From Marinoscillum sp040218045 (GTDB taxonomy: Bacteria > Bacteroidota > Bacteroidia > Cytophagales > Cyclobacteriaceae), in assembly GCA_040218045.1 (NCBI GenBank), contig JAVJQA010000032.1:1-64000 (forward strand): a DNA stretch of 64,000 nucleotides, read 5' to 3'. The stretch's first letter is position 1. Each line of letters opens with the position of its first letter. A program made the translations under genes and the position numbers. This document shows, one piece after another, positions 19,398-25,822 of this stretch. The notes beneath the pieces are model-generated. The model searched no databases, had not been told where the DNA came from, and saw only the letters and a program-made list of their open reading frames with translations.

Positions 19398-19630
19398 ATT
19401 TCCGAAAGTGAAAGTTGTGGCTTCTGATCAATCAAATGTAACAGACTGTGAAAAAGAAGCTATCGTGTGTGTACTATAAGGTAGTAGTGAGGCTCCTTCC
19501 AAAGTCCTAAAACTTCTTTGAATTCTCTTCCCCTGCCCAATGCTCGGATCTCTGGCAGTGCAGAGCTTACTACCGCATACAAGGAGCTGATTACTCTGGT
19601 GGGTACTTTTTAAGCAAATCAGTACAGCCA
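19398..19630. other. 233-bp stretch without a gene; short segment shared with the region after the HU gene
   Basis: No supportable ORF. Positions 19505-19535 match 25563-25593 at 26 of 31 bases (both begin TCCTAAAA and contain CTCTTCCC). The second copy lies just downstream of the HU-HIG gene, so this stretch may be a relic of a similar module. Confidence 0.4.
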
Positions 19631-19815
19631 CACACATGCGTGCATGAATGCTTCGCAAAGGTTCCAAAGCCTCAAACATCCATGTTTGGGGCTTTTACTA
19701 TATGGAAATAAGCTCAAACACGCATGTTTGGAGCCTTACCGACTGGAAATACCCTCGAACACGCATGTTTGAACCAATAGCAGGCTAGGGGAGGGTGAAA
19801 CGCGGATGCTTGGGA
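19631..19815. repeat. degenerate tandem array of ~42-bp units with a palindromic core
   Basis: Units start at 19631, 19673, 19715, 19756 and 19797 (spacing 42, 42, 41, 41). The three central units carry a 16-bp inverted core: CAAACATCCATGTTTG, CAAACACGCATGTTTG and CGAACACGCATGTTTG; the outer two are decayed. The spacers also share GGAAATA and a CCT end. In the second unit the pairing extends to GCC(T)CAAACA/TGTTTGGGGC and is followed by TTTT, so it could also work as a transcription terminator. Confidence 0.7.
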
Positions 19816-19885
19816 GGTGGATGGGTGACTAATCTATAAGCAATACTTGAGGATAGTCAGAAATTGCGTTATTTTGAAGAAAGTA

Positions 19886-19960
19886 AAAGGCAATCTTCTT
19901 TTATTTTATTGGGATTGCCTTTGATATACTGAAAATAACCCATTGTTTTATTGGGTTATT
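19886..19960 (+). other. two hairpins just upstream of the first cassette core
   Basis: AAAGGCAATC (19886-19895) pairs perfectly with GATTGCCTTT (19913-19922), and AATAACCCA (19934-19942) pairs perfectly with TGGGTTATT (19952-19960). The second ends 5 bp before the core at 19966. They may be the arm of an attC or attI belonging to whatever lay left of the first cassette, or terminators; neither can be proved here. Confidence 0.5.
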
Positions 19961-20003
19961 CGGTTGTTGTATGCCACTATCACCATGATCAACAAATCTC
20001 ATA

Positions 20004-20783
20004 ATGATTGCAATCAAAGAGTCATTCGCTAAAATTCTAGAGCAGCCAGATAGAGTAGCCGTACGGGATTTGCTAAAATCTAACTTCGGTGAACTTAATT
20101 ATATAGATTTCAAAGCAGATTGGATAGAAAATGATAAGTTGGCTCGCCACATTTTAGCCATGGTTAATTCTGGTGGCGGAATAATATTTATAGGTGTATC
20201 TGAACAAGACGGAAAAATAGAACCTTCTGGGCTCACCAGTATAAGAGATAAAGCAGATATTCAAAACTCTTTGAACAAGTTACTACCGAACAACTTAGAG
20301 TATGAAATTCTTGATTTCACTTTTGAGGAAACGGAGTATAATATTTTAAAAGGGAGGAATTTCCAACTTATCCTTGTTAATGAACAAGAAAGATACATTC
20401 CTTTTTTATCTAAGAGCGAGAGCAATTCCCTAAAGAAGGATACCATTTATGTTAGAAGGGGAACACAATCTGTTCAGGTCAATTATGAAGAACTTCAGAA
20501 GATATTAAATCAAAGAATCGAATCGGAATATGATTCAAGTTCAGAAATGAAACTTGAAGAACATCTTGCTCAATTAAAAACGCTATATGCTCACATAAAG
20601 AAATATTACTATTTGGATCCAAGTTGGGATCTAATTTCTGAAGAAGAACAAAAGAGCATAATGGCTGAACAAGAGTATTACCAAAGAAAAAATAACAACT
20701 ACCCAAACGAAGACTTTGAGGAATTCGTAGTGAGGCTTATTGAGATAAAGAAGCAAGTGATTATTAGTGGAATAAAAAAATAA
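20004..20783 (+). CDS. AlbA_2 / Schlafen-like domain protein (cassette 1)
   Basis: 259 residues, no signal peptide. Res ~20-150 fit the AlbA_2 (divergent AAA-4, Schlafen-type) fold: 'LNYIDFKADWIENDKLARHI', then 'LAMVNSGGGIIFIGVSEQDG', then 'YVRRGTQSVQVNYEEL'. The C-terminal ~90 residues are charged helices with no recognised domain. Family members bind or cut nucleic acid, act as transcription regulators, or belong to anti-phage systems; which applies cannot be told. The gene starts 38 bp after the cassette core at 19966 and stops exactly where the attC begins (TAA at 20781-20783). Only gene of its cassette. Confidence 0.8.
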   Translation: MIAIKESFAKILEQPDRVAVRDLLKSNFGELNYIDFKADWIENDKLARHILAMVNSGGGIIFIGVSEQDGKIEPSGLTSIRDKADIQNSLNKLLPNNLEYEILDFTFEETEYNILKGRNFQLILVNEQERYIPFLSKSESNSLKKDTIYVRRGTQSVQVNYEELQKILNQRIESEYDSSSEMKLEEHLAQLKTLYAHIKKYYYLDPSWDLISEEEQKSIMAEQEYYQRKNNNYPNEDFEEFVVRLIEIKKQVIISGIKK

Positions 20784-20953
20784 GTGGCATACAGCAAATG
20801 CTTCTATAAATGGGGTTTTATCGGTTTGGATATTTTAGTGGGGATTGGAAAGTCCGCCACAAATTTTAAATTTAAATCAAGGCGTGGCTATGTGCGAGAC
20901 GAGAGGTTAGTGCTTTCTAATCCCCACTCATCATAGCTTAAGAGGCGTTAGAG
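20784..20953 (+). other. attC site of cassette 1 (about 165 bp)
   Basis: The left box ATACAGC (20789-20795, within GTGGCATACAGC) is complementary to the cassette's own start at 19966-19977 with one mismatch; the right core is GTTAGAG (20947-20953). Internal arms AGTGGGGATTGGAAAG (20837-20852) and CTTTCTAATCCCCACT (20913-20928) pair at 15 of 16 positions plus a G-T. Confidence 0.8.
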
Positions 20954-20967
20954 AGACATTATCTACA

Positions 20968-21552
20968 GTGACGAAAAAACAATTTACAGATTACTGGAAT
21001 CGAACCTACCCGAACTCTTTACCCATCGGACATGAACTGAAGCATGTTTTCAGTGAACGCTGGTTTAGAATTCACAGTCTCCCTGAATCCAAGAGATACG
21101 CCGAAACTCCTGAAGAAGAGTCCATGATCTTAGAACGGCAGAACGAACTTATTGAAGATATTTTCGGGAAAGGTCAAGAATTCTACGTCCTTATTGGCCT
21201 TTACCACACTGACTTAACTGACCAACTGAGCATAGATGAACTTGATTGGGAGACATTCCATCATGTGATGGATATTCCTCTGCATGAAGTCCGCCCGGAG
21301 GAACATAATGGTGACCCTTACTTTTATCAGGTCTTCATTTCCAAAGCAACATGGGGAATTAACGAGCATGATGAACTTCTCATGAAACTTGCCAACGATG
21401 AATTAAGAGCAACTTTTGTTTGTCCGAACAACAATCGAATTATCAATCCATATGACGGTGGCGTTGATGTCATTTTAGAGAACGAACCAACTATGCAAGT
21501 CTATAAACAACGCTATTCTAACTGGCTTTCTCCGAGAGAAGACGGAATGTAA
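20968..21552 (+). CDS. conserved hypothetical protein, DUF3885-like (cassette 2)
   Basis: 194 residues, starting with GTG 21 bp after the core at 20947. Soluble, acidic, no signal peptide. Visible landmarks are 'YPNSLPIGHELKHVFSERWF' near the N-terminus, 'HSLPESKRYAETPEEE' and a C-terminal 'NNNRIINPYDGGVDVI'. The last resembles the 'YDDRG(x)DVI' end of DUF3885 proteins, but I cannot confirm membership. No catalytic motif. Sole gene of its cassette; the attC begins 3 bp after its stop. Confidence 0.7.
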   Translation: MTKKQFTDYWNRTYPNSLPIGHELKHVFSERWFRIHSLPESKRYAETPEEESMILERQNELIEDIFGKGQEFYVLIGLYHTDLTDQLSIDELDWETFHHVMDIPLHEVRPEEHNGDPYFYQVFISKATWGINEHDELLMKLANDELRATFVCPNNNRIINPYDGGVDVILENEPTMQVYKQRYSNWLSPREDGM

Positions 21553-21554
21553 AG

Positions 21555-21803
21555 CTCTCTAACAATCGCTGATCGGGCATATGCCTCCCGAAGCTTCGGG
21601 AGTGCTTTCTGGCTGCTTTTTGTGCCACCTCGACCATGAATGCCGCTAAGAAATGGTAGTGCTTTCTACCATCTTTTGCTCGCAGGAGATTTTGACTTTC
21701 GGAACGCAGTGCCATTTACAACCGTTGTGAGCTTCGGCAGATTTCACTACTTTAGTGCCATTAGCCAGTGGAGCGCACACAGCGCTATATCTGTACGTTA
21801 GCA
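21555..21803 (+). other. attC site of cassette 2 (about 247 bp)
   Basis: CTCTCTAAC (21555-21563) is the exact complement of GTTAGAGAG at the cassette start (20947-20955). The right core is GTTAGCA (21797-21803). A 19-nt block GTGAGCTTCGGCAGATTTC (21727-21745) is identical to one in the next attC. Internal perfect hairpins include CTCCCGAAGCTTCGGGAG at about 21585-21602 and GGTAGTGCTTTCTACC at about 21653-21668. Well above the usual attC length. Confidence 0.82.
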
Positions 21804-21816
21804 TTCATCCCGCATC

Positions 21817-22695
21817 ATGCCAAGATATTTCGGAACACAGAAAAATAAAGAAATAATAACTGGAAGAGAGCTTCTGGATGAAGAATACGAACATCTTGTC
21901 AATATATCGGATCAACTAAGGCTATTTTCTAATTGCCAAACTCTCTACAAAATATTCTTATTCAACTTCTCGGACTTTATGGAGCATTTGATTTCCGTTG
22001 ATGTCCCTCCATTAGCCATGTCCGCCAGAACAAATCAATTTGACGAAATAACTTTTAACATTAATCGCTATCTGAATAATATGCTTTCATCATTTAAAGC
22101 GTATGATGATCATGTACCTTCTCAACTGAACAGACGATTTGGAGACAATTCTTCCCAACTTGATTCATTTAAGAAAGAGAAGTCAAGAATTTATGATTCC
22201 TTCTTCGAGTATAGATTTTTATATAAACTCAGGAATTACACCCAACACCGTGAATTCCCTAAATATCACATCGAATATCAAGCTGATATAACTTCTCCTT
22301 TCCCTGAATCATCAAAAGGTTCTTACCAATTCTTGTTAGACGCACCAACTTTGCTAAACAACTATGATTCTTGGGGAACTTGTAAACAAGATCTTGTCGA
22401 TAGAACCGCATTAATCAATATCAAGGAAGAAGCTAATAAGCTGGCTACCCACATGACCAACCTGGATATTTATGTTTCAAATTTCTATGTGAACGACCTC
22501 AATAATGCCATTCAGTATTTAAAAGACAAATTTCAGGCAAGTGATTTCTTGAACGTTGAATATTGCATAATTGAAGGGATCAGAAATGAGGGAAAAAAGC
22601 ACTCGATAACAACCAAGAACCTATCAACAGACGTCATTTCAACCCAACTTAGAAAAGTAAAAGCCTACGAACAAATCAAAAAGAACGAAGGCTAA
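21817..22695 (+). CDS. uncharacterised protein with HEPN-like Rx4H motif (cassette 3)
   Basis: 292 residues, mostly helical, no signal peptide. A segment 'YKLRNYTQHREFP' contains R139-N140-x3-H144, the RNxxxH arrangement seen in the catalytic site of HEPN-fold RNases and their minimal nucleotidyltransferase partners. The preceding helices (res ~30-100) would supply the bundle. The rest is not recognised. If the HEPN reading is right the protein could be an RNase of an abortive-infection or toxin kind, but no antitoxin or second gene shares the cassette. Start ATG lies 20 bp after the core at 21797; the stop TAA lies inside the GGCTAAC box of its attC. Confidence 0.7.
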   Translation: MPRYFGTQKNKEIITGRELLDEEYEHLVNISDQLRLFSNCQTLYKIFLFNFSDFMEHLISVDVPPLAMSARTNQFDEITFNINRYLNNMLSSFKAYDDHVPSQLNRRFGDNSSQLDSFKKEKSRIYDSFFEYRFLYKLRNYTQHREFPKYHIEYQADITSPFPESSKGSYQFLLDAPTLLNNYDSWGTCKQDLVDRTALINIKEEANKLATHMTNLDIYVSNFYVNDLNNAIQYLKDKFQASDFLNVEYCIIEGIRNEGKKHSITTKNLSTDVISTQLRKVKAYEQIKKNEG

Positions 22696-22919
22696 CATTA
22701 GTATAAGGCATATGCTTACGTGCCTTATACAAATTGTATCCGAACTTGACCGTGAGTCTGCCACCGAGAAAGATTGGAAATAATCGGAGACTGCTGTTCG
22801 CGGGAGTTTTCATCTTTTGGGGCGCAGTGCTACTTTGAACCATTGTGAGCTTCGGCAGATTTCGCTAGATTGTGCTCCTTACAAGCTGTGGGCATGCAAC
22901 CGATAGCTTAGCGTTAACC
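22690..22919 (+). other. attC site of cassette 3 (about 230 bp)
   Basis: GGCTAAC (22690-22696) overlaps the gene stop and is complementary over GCTAAC to the cassette start GTTAGC (21797). Right core GTTAACC (22913-22919). Contains the 19-nt block GTGAGCTTCGGCAGATTTC at 22845-22863, 74 bp from the right end, against 76 bp in the preceding attC. Confidence 0.8.
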
Positions 22920-22947
22920 CACATTACCTTAAAGAACTAGCATCCAA

Positions 22948-23502
22948 ATGAAACATATCCGAACGGTAGCAACCCTTTTACTTCTTACAGGTTTGTTCAT
23001 CGCTTATCACTATGGAATACCTAAATATATTGCTCATTTAGTAATTGGCTTATCGATGCTAACTTTTGAAATTCTTGATGCAAAAACTTTCCAATCACGA
23101 ATTTCTAATGGTTATGTATTCAAGTTGAAGTCAAACGTTTGGACAGAATCTGTGATAATAACTGCGGTACTACTATATTTTTTTAGTTTCGAACCAATGA
23201 ACACTTGGAATATTGTCGGTATATCAGCCATAATACTCAGTGGAATTTCTAAATGTTTCAGGGGAACATCTGCCTATTACAGAGCGAATAAGGAAGGGGT
23301 ATGGAATTTGCACACGAATCAAAAATTCATACCTTCTGAGAATATTACAGCCCTAAGAATAACTAATGATGAACTTGCAATTGATACTATTAAATACAAA
23401 AACGAACTTCTCATTAAATCAAAGAAATTAGTACAACCAGAATGGGAGAAGTTAACACTCCAATTCATCGAACTTGAAAAGACATGGGTTAACAAGCGCT
23501 GA
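22948..23502 (+). CDS. membrane protein of unknown function (cassette 4)
   Basis: 184 residues. Hydrophobic helices at res ~7-22, 27-44, 69-86 and perhaps 90-105, followed by a soluble C-terminal domain of ~80 residues ('NLHTNQKFIPSENITALRIT', 'LAIDTIKYKNELLIKSKKL') that resembles a PH-like or bPH beta-sandwich in its strand pattern. That resemblance is a guess. Starts 35 bp after the core at 22913. The last three codons and stop run into the attC, whose GGGTTAAC box is coding here. Confidence 0.68.
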   Translation: MKHIRTVATLLLLTGLFIAYHYGIPKYIAHLVIGLSMLTFEILDAKTFQSRISNGYVFKLKSNVWTESVIITAVLLYFFSFEPMNTWNIVGISAIILSGISKCFRGTSAYYRANKEGVWNLHTNQKFIPSENITALRITNDELAIDTIKYKNELLIKSKKLVQPEWEKLTLQFIELEKTWVNKR

Positions 23503-23727
23503 AAGTGTATATGTCTGACTGCTCCTAGCCACCTTCAAAGCAACTTAACCATAAAGCTGCGCCTTCTGATATTTCAGTGCTTCTCAGTGCTTTTGGTGCT
23601 TCTGGATCTCATTTTTCTCAACGCAGTATTTCACAGAAACAGTTGTGCGGGTGGCGCAGCTTTGCTAGTTTAGTTTTCCATCAGCAAAGTTCGGGACATA
23701 CGCACTTTAGCTAAAGGGTCGTTAGAC
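23486..23727 (+). other. attC site of cassette 4 (about 241 bp)
   Basis: GGGTTAAC (23486-23493) is the exact complement of the cassette start GTTAACCC (22913-22920). Right core GTTAGAC (23721-23727). Arms AAAGTGTATATGTC (23502-23515) and GACATACGCACTTT (23695-23708) pair at 12 of 14 positions. Three TCAGTGCTT/GGTGCTTCT-type words recur at about 23575-23607. Confidence 0.8.
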
Positions 23728-23745
23728 ATTACTCACGGAATTTGC

Positions 23746-24324
23746 ATGAGATATTTGATACTTCAATTTTTTGCTCTCTTAACTTTCAACTCTTTCGGAC
23801 AGAACCAACCCGAAATGAACGTTATCTATGGTGATCAATATATTTTCACCATTTCAACTCCTGTAGGATGGGTTAACGACAAAGAAGCAGCCGCAACTAT
23901 TGGCTTGGTCTCTTTTTTCTACAACAAAGAGGATGCGGACAGGAGCCCCAAAAGCCACATGTACGCTATGGGTTATGACAAGGATGCGAACAAGCAAGGT
24001 TTGGAGTCCTTCATGAAAGGAAATATTTCCAGTTTCAAAAAGAAATACCCCAACCTAACTTATGAACAAATAGAAACCGGAAAGTCTGGAGGCATAGTTG
24101 ACGCTCAATTGCTTTCCTACTCGAACTTAGAGGATCGGTACAAAGAAGAAGTACTTTACCTAGAAACTGAATTTTCGATTCTTGTATTTGTCTTCTCAAC
24201 TTTTTCCGAACAGGATTACCAGAACTACCAACCTGTATTTGACCAATTTATTGGATCATTTAACTATCGTGGCAACAATCCCAAACCTTTCCTCGAATGG
24301 CAAAAACAACAATCGGATGGATAA
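23746..24324 (+). CDS. secreted hypothetical protein (cassette 5, gene 1)
   Basis: 192 residues with a signal peptide (res 1-18, ending NSFGQ). The mature part starts 'NQPEMNVIYGDQYIFTISTP' and continues as an alpha/beta sequence with 'GWVNDKEAAATIGLVSFFY' and a C-terminal 'FSTFSEQDYQNYQPVFDQFI'. This layout resembles the PsbP/MOG1-like lipid- or protein-binding folds common in secreted bacterial proteins, a structural guess only. Starts 25 bp after the core at 23721. Its last codons overlap the start of the second gene. Confidence 0.68.
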   Translation: MRYLILQFFALLTFNSFGQNQPEMNVIYGDQYIFTISTPVGWVNDKEAAATIGLVSFFYNKEDADRSPKSHMYAMGYDKDANKQGLESFMKGNISSFKKKYPNLTYEQIETGKSGGIVDAQLLSYSNLEDRYKEEVLYLETEFSILVFVFSTFSEQDYQNYQPVFDQFIGSFNYRGNNPKPFLEWQKQQSDG

Positions 24325-24583
24325 AAGGAAAGAATGGAATTGGGACTTTATTCTAATGATTTTATTGTCAACAATATTCTTTGTCGTCGGTTTCTATCTC
24401 ATAAAACACAATAAGGTTCTCGCGGGTATTGACGGAAGAACTCAGCTCTTTTCGGCTAAAGGTGGAGAAGTTTACTTTTTAATAGGCCTTATATTTCTAT
24501 TTGTCTCATACTTTACTTTAAATCCATTCGGTAGGATTCGAACTTTTGTCGAACGACTTTTTAAGCCAAATCGAAAAAAATGA
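24317..24583 (+). CDS. small two-helix membrane protein (cassette 5, gene 2)
   Basis: 88 residues from the ATG at 24317 (MDKRKEWNWDFILMILL). The frame stays open upstream to an ATG at 24182, but that part lies in the coding region of gene 1 and is not membrane-protein-like, so 24317 is preferred; the two genes then overlap by 8 bp. Two membrane helices at res ~10-29 and ~52-68, basic C-terminus ('FVERLFKPNRKK'). Probably works with the secreted product of gene 1; function unknown. Ends 6 bp before the GCCTAAC box. Confidence 0.65.
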   Translation: MDKRKEWNWDFILMILLSTIFFVVGFYLIKHNKVLAGIDGRTQLFSAKGGEVYFLIGLIFLFVSYFTLNPFGRIRTFVERLFKPNRKK

Positions 24584-24589
24584 GCAAAT

Positions 24590-24660
24590 GCCTAACAAGC
24601 GATTCCATGAATAATCAATTGGGGGAGGGATCTGATTCAAGTGAGCAAAAACAGCCCATA
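24590..24660 (+). other. left part of the attC of cassette 5
   Basis: GCCTAAC (24590-24596) within AATGCCTAAC is complementary to the cassette start GTTAGACATT (23721-23730) with one mismatch, and is followed by AAGCGATTCC. The expected partner, GGAATACGCTT, occurs only at 25781-25791, next to the core at 25800. So the two attC arms are about 1.2 kb apart with the HU module in between. Confidence 0.65.
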
Positions 24661-24918
24661 CTTATCTTTTTCGAGCTTCTTTCTTCAAATGCCGGACAAA
24701 CCCAAAAGCTTGTTTCAGGCAAGGTAAACACAGAGCTTCTCTCATCTGTATAGTTGCTGCCAGCTTGAATGCATATTTAGCTTCCTAAGGTTACAATTGA
24801 TGTTTTTGGAACGATTTGTGCAGCTTATATGGAGAGTAATAAGAGTTATTCTCAAGTCTACCCTGAGTATACTTAACTCACTAATTTACAGACTATTACC
24901 TCTCAGCTGTAAATAATA
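24661..24918. other. noncoding stretch left of the 22-bp array
   Basis: No supportable ORF, RNA gene or strong hairpin was found. It is part of the segment that separates the two arms of the cassette 5 attC. Two GTTA words occur (about 24790, 24845) but neither has a complementary partner that would define a cassette. Confidence 0.4.
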
Positions 24919-25116
24919 GGTATACTAAATTATTTTAACACGTATCTTAGTTTGTTAAAATAGGTATCTTAATTTATTTAGATACGTATAGTAATGATTA
25001 AACATGCTTATGTTTGATGGAAAAGAACCTTATGTTCAGAGGAGAACCCCCTTATGTTGGAAGGAAATCAACCGTATGTCATGAGCTCAACAACCGTATG
25101 TTTAGATCTGAAGCAC
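24919..25116 (+). repeat. nine head-to-tail degenerate repeats of exactly 22 bp upstream of the HU-HIG gene
   Basis: Units begin at 24919, 24941, 24963, 24985, 25007, 25029, 25051, 25073 and 25095. Their first bases are GGTATACTAA, CGTATCTTAG, GGTATCTTAA, CGTATAGTAA, CTTATGTTTG, CTTATGTTCA, CTTATGTTGG, CGTATGTCAT and CGTATGTTTA: a (C/G)(G/T)TAT anchor in perfect 22-bp register. A tenth, weaker unit (CATATTAAAA) starts at 25117 and runs into the start codon region. The first four units are AT-rich, the later ones purine-rich in their second half. No spacers, so not CRISPR. Confidence 0.85.
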
Positions 25117-25135
25117 CATATTAAAAATATAAATC

Positions 25136-25519
25136 ATGGCAGTATCTTATAAAGTAGTCAGCAAGAGACCAGGAGGAATGGCGGGTAACAATCCTCCAAA
25201 ATATTTTCCCATAGTGACTAAGCGATCATTGATGGACACCAAAAGTTTGGCAGAAGAGATTGGTAGAAGGAATGGCTTCTCCTCAGCGCACGTGGTGGGT
25301 ATGATAGAAACATTGATCCAGCTTGTGCCAGAGATGCTGAAGCAGGGTAGGAGTGTCCGTCTGGATGGATTTGGTACCTTCAGTTTACATGTTTCAGGAG
25401 TAGGCAAGGATTCTCCCGATAAAGTCACGAAACGGGACATTACCAAAGTGAAAATGGCTTTCTTACCGAGTAAGGATATTAAGAGAACCCTGGCTGCTAC
25501 TGAGTTTCGAAAAGTGTGA
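25136..25519 (+). CDS. HU-HIG family DNA-binding protein
   Basis: 127 residues. N-terminal extension 'MAVSYKVVSKRPGGMAGNNPPKYFPI' typical of the HU-HIG branch in Bacteroidota, then an HU/IHF-like core: helices res ~35-70 ('LAEEIGRRNGFSSAHVVGMI'), then strands 'GRSVRLDGFGTFSLHVSG' and a C-terminal arm. It should bind and bend DNA. It does not sit in a cassette of its own: no complementary end boxes flank it. The array of 22-bp repeats ends about 20 bp before the ATG, so autoregulation or oligomeric binding over that array is an attractive inference. Confidence 0.88.
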   Translation: MAVSYKVVSKRPGGMAGNNPPKYFPIVTKRSLMDTKSLAEEIGRRNGFSSAHVVGMIETLIQLVPEMLKQGRSVRLDGFGTFSLHVSGVGKDSPDKVTKRDITKVKMAFLPSKDIKRTLAATEFRKV

Positions 25520-25799
25520 TAACAGTTTAGTAGATACTTCATTGGAGGTTTTCGCTGAATAATCCTAAAATTTCCTTTAATCCTCTTCCCTTGTTTAGGG
25601 TATTTTGTTTCCACTGAATGGTTTCAGTTGTGTGGTGTTAGGAAAATTGGTATTATTGATAATGGAACGTTTTAGCAGTTGCACAATAACGACCGTTTGT
25701 AAACGGCTTTAAACCGTTCCAGACGCTTTTAAGACTGGCTTTCACTAACTTAGGCAAGTGAAGCCATTAAGGAAATAAGCGGAATACGCTTATACAAAT
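25520..25799. other. 280-bp stretch between the HU gene and cassette 6
   Basis: Holds a nested hairpin: GGAACG (25664-25669) with CGTTCC (25715-25720), enclosing CCGTTT (25693-25698) with AAACGG (25701-25706). 25563-25593 matches 19505-19535. The last ~70 bp (with GGAATACGCTT at 25781-25791) look like the right arm of an attC leading to the core at 25800. Confidence 0.5.
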
Positions 25800-25808
25800 G
25801 TTAGCCCC
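25800..25808 (+). other. cassette core (right end of split attC, start of cassette 6)
   Basis: GTTAGCCCC at 25800-25808 is the exact complement of GGGGCTAAC at 28619-28627, which marks both ends of a 2.9-kb cassette. Confidence 0.82.
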
Positions 25809-25822
25809 TATACCGCATCAAT

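Noticed and set aside
19428..19679. Minus-strand ORF of 83 codons left of the cassette array
   Set aside because: Runs through the repeat-bearing noncoding region, no start context, no protein-like composition.
24182..24316. Upstream start of the small membrane protein in cassette 5
   Set aside because: That part lies in the secreted-protein gene and lacks protein-like or signal features.
19631..25116. The 42-bp and 22-bp arrays as CRISPR
   Set aside because: Units abut without unique spacers, sequence conservation within units is low, and no cas gene is present.
24597..25799. HU gene as a cassette of its own
   Set aside because: No pair of complementary end boxes around it; TGATAAC after the gene and GTTATTC at about 24845 share only six bases.
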